This document shows positions 27,608 through 36,947 of a stretch of DNA of 64,000 nucleotides, one piece after another. Both the position numbers and the translations under genes were made by a program. This DNA is from Grimontia kaedaensis. GTDB taxonomy: Bacteria > Pseudomonadota > Gammaproteobacteria > Enterobacterales > Vibrionaceae. The stretch spans positions 3,348,001-3,412,000 of the forward strand of contig NZ_CP082275.1 of assembly GCF_023746615.1 (NCBI RefSeq). The letters are read 5' to 3'. Numbering within the stretch: position 1 is the first letter of the stretch; every line of letters starts with the position of its first letter. Below the pieces are notes generated by a model. The model saw only the letters and a list, made by a program, of their open reading frames with translations. It did not search any database and was not told where the DNA came from.

Positions 27608-28906
27608 ATGAATAAATGGACGAAAGCTTTACTGGCCACGGCAATCTCAGCCAGTTCGTTAACGGTGTCGGCTTCCCCGGCAGAATTAGATCGCGTTATC
27701 ACTGTTGTGAATGAAGGAGTGATCCTTTCAAGTGATGTCGAATCTCTGAAAAAGACAGTGGCTTTGAACGCAGATACGGCAAATTTGCCACCGGAAGATG
27801 TGCTTGAGCAACAAATCCTCGACCAGCTCATCATTGAAGAACTTCAGCTTCAAGAAGCCAAGCGTCTAGGTATTCGTATTGATGATACCCGCCTTGAGCA
27901 GGCCATCGACTCTATTGCCAAGGACAAGAATATTTCAGTGTACCAACTGCGTGAAGAGCTGAAACGCAACGGTATTACCTGGTCGTCTTACCGAGACCAA
28001 ATCCGCCGCGAGATTACCATCAGCGAAGCACGTAATGCTCAGGTTCGCCGCCGCATCAACATACTTCCTCAAGAAGTAGAATCATTGGCATCCCAACTCA
28101 ATGCAAAAAATCTTGAAAATGTCGAATATCGTCTGAGCCATATCCAACTTCGATTAGATGACGGTGCAGAGAAAGAAGAGCGTGATGCTGTCGCGGAGAA
28201 GGCAAACAAGTTGGTATCTGATCTTCAAGCCGGAAGTAACTTCAAAGCGTTGGCGCTGGCAAACTCTAAAGGTCCAAAAGCGCTTGAGGGCGGTGACTGG
28301 GGATGGATGCGTTTGGAAGAAATGCCAACCATCTTCGCAGACCAGATTAAAAACAATGGCAAGGGTGCCATTATTGGTCCGTTCCGCAGCGGCGTGGGTT
28401 ACCACATCCTAAAAATCGCTGATGTGAAAGGCCTTCAGTCTGTTGCCGTAACGGAAGTGAAGGCGCGTCATATTCTTATCAAGCCTTCTATCGTCCTCAG
28501 TGACGATGGTGCTAAGCGCCAGCTCAGCCAAATGATTGAACAGATTAACAAAGGCGAAAAAAGCTTTGACGATTTAGCAAAACAATACAGTGCAGACCCC
28601 GGTTCAGCAGTGAAAGGCGGAGACCTTGGCTGGCAGACATCAGAGCTTTATGTTCCTGAGTTTAAGGACAAAGTAGATACTTTGCCTGAGGGTGAAATCA
28701 GCGAGCCTTTTAAGACGGTTCACGGCTGGCATATTGTCGAGGTATTGGAACGCCGCCAGGCTGATCGCACCGATGCAGCAGTGCAGAACCGCGCATACCG
28801 TATGCTACTGAACCGTAAGTTCAATGAAGAAGCGCAGGCTTGGTTACAAGAGCTTCGTGCTGGTGCTTACGTAGAGCAGGTGGGTAATCTTGATGAAGAC
28901 AGCTAA
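27608..28906 (+). CDS. surA: Periplasmic chaperone and peptidyl-prolyl isomerase SurA
   Basis: Chaperone that escorts outer-membrane proteins, LptD among them, to the BAM complex. 432 aa from the ATG at 27608 (E. coli 428). The signal peptide ends near residue 22 (TVSA-SP). An N-terminal SurA domain (about 25-165) is followed by two parvulin domains (about 175-280 and 290-385) and a C-terminal helix. It lies 22 nt after lptD; its end overlaps pdxA. Confidence 0.97.
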   Translation: MNKWTKALLATAISASSLTVSASPAELDRVITVVNEGVILSSDVESLKKTVALNADTANLPPEDVLEQQILDQLIIEELQLQEAKRLGIRIDDTRLEQAIDSIAKDKNISVYQLREELKRNGITWSSYRDQIRREITISEARNAQVRRRINILPQEVESLASQLNAKNLENVEYRLSHIQLRLDDGAEKEERDAVAEKANKLVSDLQAGSNFKALALANSKGPKALEGGDWGWMRLEEMPTIFADQIKNNGKGAIIGPFRSGVGYHILKIADVKGLQSVAVTEVKARHILIKPSIVLSDDGAKRQLSQMIEQINKGEKSFDDLAKQYSADPGSAVKGGDLGWQTSELYVPEFKDKVDTLPEGEISEPFKTVHGWHIVEVLERRQADRTDAAVQNRAYRMLLNRKFNEEAQAWLQELRAGAYVEQVGNLDEDS

Positions 28907-29888
28907 CACAAAACGTATCGCCATCACCCCAGGTGAGCCAGCGGGCATCGGTCCGGATTTGGTATTGGCGTTAGCACATGATAACTGGCCGCATGAGCTG
29001 GTGATTTGTGCCAATAAGGAAATGTTGGCGGAGCGTGCTAAAAAACTTAACATTGATGTCAGCTTTGAAGATTACGACCCGTTAGCAACTCCTAAGGCCC
29101 ATCAACCCGGCGTTTTAGTGGTTTGTGATGAGCCGCTTGAAGCTGACGTAGTGGCAGGCGAGCTCAATGAAGCCAATGGTCACTATGTATTAAACACCCT
29201 AACCCGCGCAGCCGAAGGCAATATGCAGGGCGAGTTTGCCGCTGTGGTGACAGGGCCGGTTCACAAGGGCGTGATTAACCGCGCCGGTGTATCTTTCAGT
29301 GGCCACACTGAGTTTTTCCAGCACCACGCCAACGTACAACAAGTGGTGATGATGCTGGCGACAGAAGGTCTCCGGGTAGCCTTGGTGACCACTCATATCC
29401 CTTTGGCGTATGTATCGAAAGCCATCACCGAAGATCGTCTGTTTCAAGTGATTGGCATTTTGAATGACGACCTCAAATCCAAATTCGGTATCGCAGAGCC
29501 CAGAATTTATGTCTGTGGCTTGAATCCCCATGCCGGGGAAGATGGCTGTCTGGGCCGCGAAGAGATAGATATCATTGAGCCCGCACTTGATAAGCTTCGC
29601 GAACAGGGAATGAATCTCATTGGCCCTCTTCCAGCAGACACACTATTCCAGGACAAGTACCTGAAAGATGCAGACGCCGTATTGGCGATGTATCACGATC
29701 AGGGATTGCCTGTGTTAAAATTCAAAGGATTTGGAAAGTCAGTCAACATCACGCTTGGTCTGCCTTTCATCCGAACGTCAGTAGATCATGGTACCGCATT
29801 GGATTTAGCAGGTACCGGAACGGCGGATACTGGAAGCCTGCGGACAGCGCTATCCCACGCCCTCGAATTAGTAGATAAGAAAGCATGA
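28893..29888 (+). CDS. pdxA: 4-hydroxythreonine-4-phosphate dehydrogenase
   Basis: Oxidises 4-phosphohydroxy-L-threonine in the DXP-dependent route to pyridoxal phosphate. 331 aa from ATG 28893; a TTG one codon upstream is also possible. The start overlaps surA by 14 nt. Conserved blocks ITPGEPAGIGPDL, TGPVHKGVINRAG, SGHTEFF and MYHDQGLPVLK supply the phosphate- and metal-binding residues. The stop overlaps the rsmA start (ATGA). Confidence 0.97.
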   Translation: MKTANTKRIAITPGEPAGIGPDLVLALAHDNWPHELVICANKEMLAERAKKLNIDVSFEDYDPLATPKAHQPGVLVVCDEPLEADVVAGELNEANGHYVLNTLTRAAEGNMQGEFAAVVTGPVHKGVINRAGVSFSGHTEFFQHHANVQQVVMMLATEGLRVALVTTHIPLAYVSKAITEDRLFQVIGILNDDLKSKFGIAEPRIYVCGLNPHAGEDGCLGREEIDIIEPALDKLREQGMNLIGPLPADTLFQDKYLKDADAVLAMYHDQGLPVLKFKGFGKSVNITLGLPFIRTSVDHGTALDLAGTGTADTGSLRTALSHALELVDKKA

Positions 29889-30694
29889 GCGATAAAGTCC
29901 ATCTCGGCCACCGCGCCCGTAAGCGCTTCGGTCAGAACTTCCTGAACGATCCGTACATCATTGACGGCATTGTTTCTGCCATCAACCCTCAGCCTGGCGA
30001 GAACCTCGTTGAAATCGGTCCAGGCCTCGGCGCATTGACTGAGCCTGTTGCCCGAGAAGTCGACAGACTAAGTGTGGTTGAGCTTGACCGCGATTTGGCT
30101 GAACGTCTTCGCCATCACCCAGATTTGGCAGATAAACTGACCATCTATGAAGGCGATGCGATGAAGTTCGACTTTACGCAACTGTCGTCTGAAGAGAATC
30201 CACTTCGTATTTTCGGCAACCTGCCGTACAACGTATCAACACCGCTGATGTTCCACCTGTTCAGCTTTGCAGGTAAAGTAAAAGACATGCACTTTATGCT
30301 GCAAAAAGAAGTGGTTAACCGTCTGGCTGCGGGCCCTAACAGTAAAGCCTATGGCCGTTTGACTGTAATGGCACAATACTACTGTAAGGTAGTGCCAGTA
30401 CTGGAAGTACCACCAACGGCATTTAAGCCAGCGCCAAAAGTGGACTCGGCCGTTGTGCGCCTTATTCCGCATAAAGAGCTGCCACACCCAACCACTAGCC
30501 TTAAATGGTTGGAGCGTGTTTGCCGTGAGGGCTTTAACCAACGCCGCAAAACCGTGCGTAACTGTTTCAAATCACTGATTGATGCAGAAACCATGGAATC
30601 GCTGGGTATCGATCCTTCGGCGCGCCCAGAGAGCCTCTCGTTGGCACAGTTTGTTGCACTGGCAAACTGGATGGATGCAAACCATCAACAATAA
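29885..30694 (+). CDS. rsmA: 16S rRNA (A1518/A1519) dimethyltransferase
   Basis: RsmA/KsgA dimethylates two adjacent adenosines near the 3' end of 16S rRNA, a late check on 30S assembly. 269 aa. N-terminal ARKRFGQNFL, SAM-binding VEIGPGLGALT and catalytic NLPY (FGNLPYNVSTPL) are intact. Coupled to pdxA by a 4-nt overlap. Loss of this gene is known to give kasugamycin resistance in E. coli. Confidence 0.97.
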   Translation: MSDKVHLGHRARKRFGQNFLNDPYIIDGIVSAINPQPGENLVEIGPGLGALTEPVAREVDRLSVVELDRDLAERLRHHPDLADKLTIYEGDAMKFDFTQLSSEENPLRIFGNLPYNVSTPLMFHLFSFAGKVKDMHFMLQKEVVNRLAAGPNSKAYGRLTVMAQYYCKVVPVLEVPPTAFKPAPKVDSAVVRLIPHKELPHPTTSLKWLERVCREGFNQRRKTVRNCFKSLIDAETMESLGIDPSARPESLSLAQFVALANWMDANHQQ

Positions 30695-30714
30695 TTTCAG
30701 GGAACACTTCAGGG

Positions 30715-31089
30715 ATGATAAACAACAACTTTACGGTTCGCGTGCTGACTCACTATGTAGAAGAGCAATCTGAGCCGGATAAAAAACGTTATGTGTTTTC
30801 CTATACGATCACCATTGAAAACAATGGTGATCGTCATGCACAACTCCTTCGTCGTAAATGGCTAGTCACCGACGCCAACGGCAAAAAACTGGTGATCGAA
30901 GGTGAAGGTGTTGTGGGGGAGCAGCCCCTTATCGAAGCGGGCGATGAATATACCTACACCAGCGGCACTGTGCTGGAAACACCTGTGGGTGTGATGCAAG
31001 GTTTTTACACCATGATAGATGTCGACGAAAAAGAGTTCGACATCGAAGTCTCACCATTCCGTCTCGCGCTTCCCAATATTCTCCACTAG
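30715..31089 (+). CDS. apaG: ApaG family protein
   Basis: 124-aa single-domain ApaG (fibronectin-III-like fold; E. coli 125 aa). The family blocks RYVFSYTITIENNG, LLRRKWLVTDANG and VMQGFYTM are present. It is a companion of apaH; a biochemical role is not firmly known. 20 nt after rsmA. Confidence 0.95.
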   Translation: MINNNFTVRVLTHYVEEQSEPDKKRYVFSYTITIENNGDRHAQLLRRKWLVTDANGKKLVIEGEGVVGEQPLIEAGDEYTYTSGTVLETPVGVMQGFYTMIDVDEKEFDIEVSPFRLALPNILH

Positions 31090-31097
31090 GTAAATCT

Positions 31098-31931
31098 GTG
31101 GCTACTTACCTTGTCGGTGACATTCAGGGCTGTTTTGACGATCTTAACGCGCTATTGAAAGAAGCTAGCTTCGATCCATCCAGCGATCACCTATACATAG
31201 CTGGAGACCTAGTAGCCCGGGGCCCCGATTCCCTTGCAGTGCTTAGGTTTGTGAAATCACTGGGAGAGCATGGTCATATGGTTCTGGGGAATCATGATCT
31301 CCACCTTTTAGCAGTATCAGAAGGGATCATGAAACCAAAAGGTAAAGACAAAACCCTGCCGATACTGGAAGCAGACGATCGTGAAGAGTTGCTTGAGTGG
31401 CTCCGCCAACAGCCCCTGCTGATCCATGTTGAACAGGCCAATGGTGAGAGTCCGGGGTTCGTCATGACCCATGCAGGCATTCCTCCGGTCTGGAATATTA
31501 GAACGGCAAAAAAGCACGCGAAAGAAGTAGAAAGTGTCCTTAGAAGTGACCGTTATGCTTGGTTACTTGAGAACATGTATGCTAACGAACCCGCCCTCTG
31601 GTCACCGAAATTAGAAGGCATCGAAAAGTATCGCTATACCATCAATGCGATGACTCGGATGCGTTTCTGTGAGCCAGATGGAAGCCTGAATATGGCGTGT
31701 AAACTTCCCCCAGAGAAAGTTAAAGATGGAAGTCTCATGCCTTGGTTTCAAATGCCAAACCGTCGCACAATTAGCGAAACTCTGGTTTTTGGTCATTGGG
31801 CTGCATTGGGTGGGGTACTAACAGATAACCTACTTGGTTTGGATACTGGCTGTGTGTGGGGTGGTTCCCTCACCATGGTGAGGTGGGAAGATGGGCAAAG
31901 GTTTTCTCGCCCTTGCCCGATTCATGCCTGA
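31098..31931 (+). CDS. apaH: Diadenosine tetraphosphatase (symmetrical)
   Basis: Hydrolyses Ap4A to two ADP, and also removes Np4 caps from RNA in E. coli. 277 aa from a GTG start 8 nt after apaG. The metallophosphatase signature is present: GDIQG, GDLVARGPDS and GNHDLHLL. Last gene of the lptD operon; its stop is 4 bp from the end of convergent folA. Confidence 0.96.
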   Translation: MATYLVGDIQGCFDDLNALLKEASFDPSSDHLYIAGDLVARGPDSLAVLRFVKSLGEHGHMVLGNHDLHLLAVSEGIMKPKGKDKTLPILEADDREELLEWLRQQPLLIHVEQANGESPGFVMTHAGIPPVWNIRTAKKHAKEVESVLRSDRYAWLLENMYANEPALWSPKLEGIEKYRYTINAMTRMRFCEPDGSLNMACKLPPEKVKDGSLMPWFQMPNRRTISETLVFGHWAALGGVLTDNLLGLDTGCVWGGSLTMVRWEDGQRFSRPCPIHA

Positions 31932-31935
31932 CAGC

Positions 31936-32418
31936 TTAAGTCCGCTCTAACACCACAAACTCCATGTCGTAGCAGTTCTTTTCATCAGCCTGATAAGATT
32001 CGCGGTGTGTTTCTGACCATCCCTCCCCCCAATCAGGGAAACAGGTATCACCGTCTATCTCCGCATTAATAAAGGTCAGACAAAGCTTATCTGCCCGAGG
32101 CATGCTCGCCTCATAAATGGCACCACCACCAATAATCACCGCTTCTTCAACATCACCTACTCGCGCAATCGCCTCGTCAATGCTGGTAGTGCTCTCGACG
32201 CCTTCTGCTGACCAATTTTCATTTCGGCTGATCACTATATTACGTCGACCCGGCAGCGGGCGGCCAATGGACTCATAAGTTTTCCGCCCCATGATGATTG
32301 GCTTGCCTAACGTGTTTTGTTTGAACCAGGTAAAATCGGCAGGCAGATACCACGGCATGGCGTTGTCTTTCCCTATTACACGTCCCTTCGCCATTGCGGC
32401 AATCATACTGATCTTCAT
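31936..32418 (-). CDS. folA: Dihydrofolate reductase
   Basis: Reduces dihydrofolate to tetrahydrofolate with NADPH; the trimethoprim target. 160 aa (E. coli 159). Conserved N-terminal ISMIAAMAKGRVIG, substrate-binding MPWYLPADFTWFK with the catalytic Asp (D27 equivalent), NADPH-binding GRKTYESIGRPLPGR and IGGGAIYE. No insertion or substitution at the active site stands out. Read in the same direction as cgtA, from which a terminator separates it. Confidence 0.97.
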   Translation of the reverse strand: MKISMIAAMAKGRVIGKDNAMPWYLPADFTWFKQNTLGKPIIMGRKTYESIGRPLPGRRNIVISRNENWSAEGVESTTSIDEAIARVGDVEEAVIIGGGAIYEASMPRADKLCLTFINAEIDGDTCFPDWGEGWSETHRESYQADEKNCYDMEFVVLERT

Positions 32419-32494
32419 CTGCTATTGATCCTTTATTTTCAAGCTGCTGCGACATGCTACATCACAGACTTTCCCTACGAAACCGTATTTAGGT

Positions 32495-32526
32495 GAAAAA
32501 AAACCGCCTTTATCGAGGCGGTTTTC
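32495..32526 (-). terminator. cgtA terminator
   Basis: ACCGCCT and AGGCGGT arms (32503-32509 and 32516-32522). On the minus strand the stem is followed by eight T. Confidence 0.85.
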
Positions 32527-32539
32527 TATGTATTCCAGT

Positions 32540-33715
32540 TTATGGGCGGTAGATGATCTCTACGTCGTAATCATCTTCGTTCCAATCATCCCAGTCATCA
32601 TCGTCGTCATCAGACTTAGACTGCTTCTTGATTTCCTGCTCGTGGTAGTCGTCCCACTTGAATTCAACTTTAGCTTCTTCAGCCACTTCTTCCGGCTCAA
32701 TTGCCGTTGGCAGCGATTCGATGAATTCCATCAGATCGTAAGTGAGTTGCTGAGTATTGCCTTTGTTGATAGCAGAAATCGCGTAGTAAGGTTCATCCCA
32801 ACCTAATGCATCAAGGATACGCTCGATTTCCGCTTCCGCATCTTCTTCACTCATCAGGTCGATCTTGTTGAACAGGATCCAACGTGGCTTATCAGCCAGC
32901 TTCTCGCTGTAGCGTTGAAGCTCTTCAATGATAGTGAATGCATTATCGACAGGATCAGAACCATCAACAGGCATCAGGTCAATCATATGCAGCAGCACAC
33001 GACAGCGCTCAAGGTGTTTCAGGAATCGAATACCGAGGCCAGCACCTTCCGCAGCACCTTCAATCAGACCCGGGATGTCAGCAACGACAAAACTCTTGTT
33101 GTCAGCGACACGCACCACGCCAAGGCTAGGCACCAGCGTGGTAAACGGATAATCCGCCACTTTTGGCTTAGCCGCTGACACCGCACGGATAAAGGTTGAT
33201 TTACCTGCGTTAGGTAAACCCAACATACCCACGTCAGCCAACAGAAGCAGCTCAAGACGCAGATGACGCAGCTCACCCTTGGTGCCCATCGACTTTTGAC
33301 GAGGAGCACGGTTCACAGAAGACTTGAAGCGGGTGTTACCCAAACCATGCCAGCCGCCTTTTGCCACCATGATTTTCATACCATGATGAGTCAGGTCTGC
33401 AATGACTTCACCGGTGTCTTCATCGACAGCACGGGTTCCGACAGGGACGTTCAATATCAGATCGTCACCACGCTTACCGGTACAGTTACCACCACGACCA
33501 TTTTCACCACGGCCAGCAGCGTGAAAACGCTCAAAGCGATAGTCAATCAGGGTGTTCAGGTTTTCATCTGCCAGCAGGTAAACGTCGCCACCATCGCCGC
33601 CGTCACCGCCGTCAGGACCACCTTTAGGCACGTATTTTTCACGACGGAAACTGACCGTACCGTTACCGCCATCGCCGGCTTCAACGCGGATTACCGCTTC
33701 ATCTACAAATTTCAT
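32540..33715 (-). CDS. cgtA: Obg-family GTPase CgtA
   Basis: Essential ribosome-assembly and stringent-response GTPase (ObgE/CgtA). 391 aa. The N-terminal glycine-rich Obg domain (1-158), the G domain with GLPNAGKST, DIPGLIEGA and NKIDL, and a C-terminal acidic tail (SDDDDDDWDDWNED) are all seen. It follows rplU-rpmA on the same strand, but a rpmA terminator and a 383-bp gap lie between, so it may have its own promoter. Confidence 0.97.
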   Translation of the reverse strand: MKFVDEAVIRVEAGDGGNGTVSFRREKYVPKGGPDGGDGGDGGDVYLLADENLNTLIDYRFERFHAAGRGENGRGGNCTGKRGDDLILNVPVGTRAVDEDTGEVIADLTHHGMKIMVAKGGWHGLGNTRFKSSVNRAPRQKSMGTKGELRHLRLELLLLADVGMLGLPNAGKSTFIRAVSAAKPKVADYPFTTLVPSLGVVRVADNKSFVVADIPGLIEGAAEGAGLGIRFLKHLERCRVLLHMIDLMPVDGSDPVDNAFTIIEELQRYSEKLADKPRWILFNKIDLMSEEDAEAEIERILDALGWDEPYYAISAINKGNTQQLTYDLMEFIESLPTAIEPEEVAEEAKVEFKWDDYHEQEIKKQSKSDDDDDDWDDWNEDDYDVEIIYRP

Positions 33716-34098
33716 TTTTCTTCTCCATACCCTGCACCACCCACCTTCAGGCAGGTATTACGTGTTCTTGGGTTAACATTGGCGATCGAGCAGCACCCTG
33801 TTGGAGCACTTCTGGCCGATGATCCTAATCCATTAAAAAGATCTTAGGATCAAAAACCGGGTTGCGTTCAGTATTGCCACGCTATGTATGCCTACAGATG
33901 CATTCGCGACATCTGTGACATCCGCGTGACGCGATTCCCTTCAAGCCGCGAATGATACGCGGCATGCGTAAATTCGCTGCTGACCCGCCTGAGCTTAGAT
34001 TGCTGTTGTATAGCTAAATAACTTCACCCAAAGTCACTTAGCTATGCAACAAAAAGCCCCGCCGTAAGGCAGGGCTTCAAAATCAGTATCGAGTGCTA
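33716..34098 (-). other. Structured 383-bp gap between rpmA and cgtA
   Basis: No coding frame I trust. It contains an 8-bp inverted repeat GATCCTAA/TTAGGATC (33821-33828, 33844-33851), a short CCGCG/CGCGG repeat near 33945-33961, and a 13-bp hairpin (34005-34017 with 34038-34050, one G-T pair) directly beside the rpmA terminator. Could be a long cgtA leader, an mRNA 3' stabiliser, or a small RNA. Confidence 0.45.
34051..34079 (-). terminator. rpmA terminator
   Basis: AAGCCCCGCC (34054-34063) with GGCAGGGCTT (34068-34077), one mismatch, GTAA loop, five T on the minus strand. 20 nt after rpmA. Confidence 0.8.
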
Positions 34099-34356
34099 TT
34101 ATTCAGCTTCGATGCTAACGAATTTACGGTTCTTAGGACCTTTAACTTCGAATTTCACTTTGCCGTCAGACAGAGCGAATAGAGTGTGGTCTTTACCGCA
34201 ACCTACGTTAGTGCCCGCGTGGAATTTAGTACCACGTTGACGAACGATGATGTTACCTGCCAGAACAGATTCACCGCCGAAGCGCTTAACACCAAGACGT
34301 TTGCTTTCTGAATCACGGCCGTTACGAGTAGAACCGCCAGCTTTTTTATGTGCCAT
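34099..34356 (-). CDS. rpmA: 50S ribosomal protein L27
   Basis: 85 aa, identical in size to E. coli L27. It starts MAHKKAGGSTRNGRDS, the N-terminal tail that reaches the peptidyl-transferase centre, and has the family block GGESVLAGNIIVRQRGT. Cotranscribed with rplU, 17 nt downstream. Confidence 0.98.
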   Translation of the reverse strand: MAHKKAGGSTRNGRDSESKRLGVKRFGGESVLAGNIIVRQRGTKFHAGTNVGCGKDHTLFALSDGKVKFEVKGPKNRKFVSIEAE

Positions 34357-34373
34357 TTATCTCTTCTCCTAGA

Positions 34374-34685
34374 TTAAGCGCTGATGCCAGTAATTTTGAC
34401 TTCAGTGAACCACTGACGGTGGCCCATTTGCTTACGAGAATGCTTACGACGACGGAACTTAACGATTTTCACTTTGTCGCCACGACCGTGAGTAACTACT
34501 TCAGCAGTTACTTTACCGCCTGCTACGAACGGTGCACCAACGGTGATTTCTTCGCCGTTAGCTACCAGCAGAACAGAATCAAACTCAACAGTTGAGCCAG
34601 TTTCAATGTCTAGCTTTTCCAAGCGAATAGTTTGGCCTTCGCTTACACGGTGTTGTTTACCACCACTTTGGAAAACTGCGTACAT
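34374..34685 (-). CDS. rplU: 50S ribosomal protein L21
   Basis: 103 aa from the ATG at 34685, the exact family length; the frame can be extended upstream but GGAG precedes this codon. It starts MYAVFQSGGKQHRV and ends with KRRKHSRKQMGHRQ-type rRNA-binding residues. First gene of rplU-rpmA. A very good promoter lies at 34771-34799. Confidence 0.98.
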   Translation of the reverse strand: MYAVFQSGGKQHRVSEGQTIRLEKLDIETGSTVEFDSVLLVANGEEITVGAPFVAGGKVTAEVVTHGRGDKVKIVKFRRRKHSRKQMGHRQWFTEVKITGISA

Positions 34686-34770
34686 GGTTTTCTCCGCATT
34701 TCCGCACAGCCTTCTGCGTTTAAAAATTGTGCAGTGAGGGGTGCGCATTTAATTCATCAATAGGGCGCGA

Positions 34771-34799
34771 ATTCTACGGTAAGATTCGCCTTCTGGCAA
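34771..34799 (-). promoter_or_regulatory. rplU promoter
   Basis: On the minus strand TTGCCA (34799-34794), 17-bp spacer, TAGAAT (34776-34771). A near-consensus sigma-70 promoter about 85 nt ahead of rplU. Confidence 0.8.
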
Positions 34800-34954
34800 G
34801 GGGGTAGTGAAAGAAAATTGGTGAAAACCTGTTCACTGTATTTAACCGTCTATTTTGCCAACATTGATACTGTGTCGAGTAAGGAATTTTAGTGTACTAT
34901 CATCGCAAAAACGAGAGCAGCAAACTGCAATCTACCCTTGGACCGGACGCATCA

Positions 34955-35926
34955 ATGGATTTTAACACCATCCAAGCACTGACTGCCGATGACATGGCAA
35001 AAGTGGACAAAAAAATACTTGCGCAACTGAATTCTGACGTCGCCCTGATTAACCAATTAGGCTTTTACATCGTCAGTGGCGGAGGCAAACGCCTGCGTCC
35101 TATGCTTGCTGTTTTGTCAGCCCGTGCGCTGAACTATCACGGTGAAGGACATATCACCGCCGCTGCCTTTATCGAATTTATCCATACTGCCACCCTGCTG
35201 CACGATGATGTTGTCGATGAATCTGACCTCCGTCGTGGCAAAGCAACTGCCAATGCTATGTTTGGCAATGCAGCTAGCGTGCTGGTGGGCGACTACATTT
35301 ATACACGCTCATTCCAGATGATGACAGAGCTTCGATCTTTAAGGATCCTCGATCTGATGAGTGAAGCTACCAATGTGATCGCTGAAGGCGAGGTTTTGCA
35401 GTTGATGAACTGTAATGACCCCGACACCACTGAAGAAAGTTACATGCAGGTGATCTACTCAAAAACTGCGCGTCTTTTTGAAGCAGCGACCCAAATAGGC
35501 GCCATCCTTTCAGACTCCTCTGAAAATGTAGAAAAGGCGTTGCAAGATTATGGCCGCTACCTTGGAACTGCTTTCCAGCTTATCGATGACGTAATGGATT
35601 ACACCTCACAAGGCGATGAGATGGGCAAAAATACGGGTGACGACTTGGCTGAAGGCAAACCTACCCTACCATTGCTGCACGCTATGGCGAACGGTAATCC
35701 AGAGCAGGCAGCTATGATCCGCGAAGCGATCGAACAAGGCAATGGCCTGGACAAGCTTGATCCTATTCTTGCCTGCATGAAAGAGTGTGGATCTCTGGAA
35801 TACACAAGCCAACGTGCAGAAGAAGAAGCGGAGAAAGCCATAGAAGCCCTCGCACCCATTCCCGAGTCGGAATATAAAGAGGCGCTCAAAGCGCTGGCAC
35901 ACATCGCTGTGCACCGTAAAAAGTAG
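34955..35926 (+). CDS. ispB: Octaprenyl diphosphate synthase
   Basis: Builds the C40 polyprenyl chain used for ubiquinone and menaquinone side chains. 323 aa, exactly the E. coli length, with the first Asp-rich motif in LLHDDVVDESD and the second in QLIDDVMDY. The start at 34955 aligns with the family. An upstream in-frame GTG (34892) adds 21 residues and has a better ribosome site (AAGGA), so the true start is open. Divergent from rplU, as in E. coli. Confidence 0.95.
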   Translation: MDFNTIQALTADDMAKVDKKILAQLNSDVALINQLGFYIVSGGGKRLRPMLAVLSARALNYHGEGHITAAAFIEFIHTATLLHDDVVDESDLRRGKATANAMFGNAASVLVGDYIYTRSFQMMTELRSLRILDLMSEATNVIAEGEVLQLMNCNDPDTTEESYMQVIYSKTARLFEAATQIGAILSDSSENVEKALQDYGRYLGTAFQLIDDVMDYTSQGDEMGKNTGDDLAEGKPTLPLLHAMANGNPEQAAMIREAIEQGNGLDKLDPILACMKECGSLEYTSQRAEEEAEKAIEALAPIPESEYKEALKALAHIAVHRKK

Positions 35927-35965
35927 ACGTTCTGAAAAAGATCGACATGCTCTTTTAACAATGAC

Positions 35966-35994
35966 AAAAAAAGCGGCTATCCAGCCGCTTTTTC
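35966..35994. terminator. Bidirectional terminator between ispB and mdh
   Basis: AAAGCGGCT (35970-35978) with AGCCGCTTT (35983-35991), ATCC loop, and A/T runs on both sides, so it can work for both convergent genes. Confidence 0.85.
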
Positions 35995-36011
35995 TCTTTA
36001 TCAGGAAGAAG

Positions 36012-36947
36012 TTACTTAATGAACTCTTCGCCCAGTTGGATATCTTTACGCAGCGTGTCCAGCATGCTGTCCAGTGCGTTTTGCTCGAACGCACTCAGTG
36101 GGCCGTGCTCCAAGATCTCTTCCACACCGTTTTTGCCAAGACGTACCGGTTGAGCGAAGAAGCGCGCGTATTTGCCGTCACCTTCCACATAAGCACACTC
36201 AACAACGTCTTGCTCGCCTTGAGCTGCGCGAACCAGCGCCAGACCAAAGCGACATGCTGCCTGACCCATAGATAGAGTTGCAGAACCGCCACCCGCTTTT
36301 GCTTCAACCACTTCAGTACCCGCGTTTTGGATACGAGGTGTCAGCGCAGCCACTTCTTCTTCAGAGAACTCAACACCTTCAACCTGAGACAGCAGCGGCA
36401 GAATAGTCACGCCAGAGTGACCACCGATAACTGGTACGCGAACATCGCTTGGATCTTTGCCTTTCAGCTCTGCTACGAAGGTTTCAGAGCGGATGATATC
36501 CAGTGTTGTTACACCGAAAAGACGGTTCTTGTCGTAAACACCTTTTGCTTTCAGCACTTCTGCAGCAATTGCAACGGTGGTGTTTACTGGGTTAGTGATG
36601 ATACCGATCAGTGCTTTCGGGCACACATCAGCAATTCTTTCACTCAGAGAACGAACGATACCTGCGTTCACGTTGAACAGATCAGAGCGATCCATACCTG
36701 GTTTACGCGCCACACCGGCAGAGATCAGAACAACGTCAGCACCTTCCAGTGCCGGCGTTGGATCTTCACCGCTGTAACCTTTGATCGATACTGGGGTAGG
36801 GATGTGGCTAAGATCAACCGCAACGCCTGGTGTTACAGGTGCGATATCATACAGAGCCAGATCAGAACCCGCAGGCAGACGGTTTTTCAAAAGCAGGGCT
36901 AAAGCTTGACCAATGCCACCAGCGGCGCCAATCACAGCAACTTTCAT
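36012..36947 (-). CDS. mdh: Malate dehydrogenase
   Basis: NAD-dependent TCA-cycle malate dehydrogenase. 311 aa (E. coli 312). NAD loop GAAGGIGQ (residues 7-14), substrate arginines in VARKPGMDR, and the catalytic histidine in IGGHSGVTILPL. Divergent from argR, the common arrangement in gammaproteobacteria. Confidence 0.98.
   Translation of the reverse strand: MKVAVIGAAGGIGQALALLLKNRLPAGSDLALYDIAPVTPGVAVDLSHIPTPVSIKGYSGEDPTPALEGADVVLISAGVARKPGMDRSDLFNVNAGIVRSLSERIADVCPKALIGIITNPVNTTVAIAAEVLKAKGVYDKNRLFGVTTLDIIRSETFVAELKGKDPSDVRVPVIGGHSGVTILPLLSQVEGVEFSEEEVAALTPRIQNAGTEVVEAKAGGGSATLSMGQAACRFGLALVRAAQGEQDVVECAYVEGDGKYARFFAQPVRLGKNGVEEILEHGPLSAFEQNALDSMLDTLRKDIQLGEEFIK

Noticed and set aside
33263..33847. 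194-codon plus-strand frame covering the 5' part of cgtA and part of the gap
   Set aside because: Most of it is antisense to cgtA. The product is low-complexity Thr/Val-rich with no ribosome site. It does not explain the structure of the gap.
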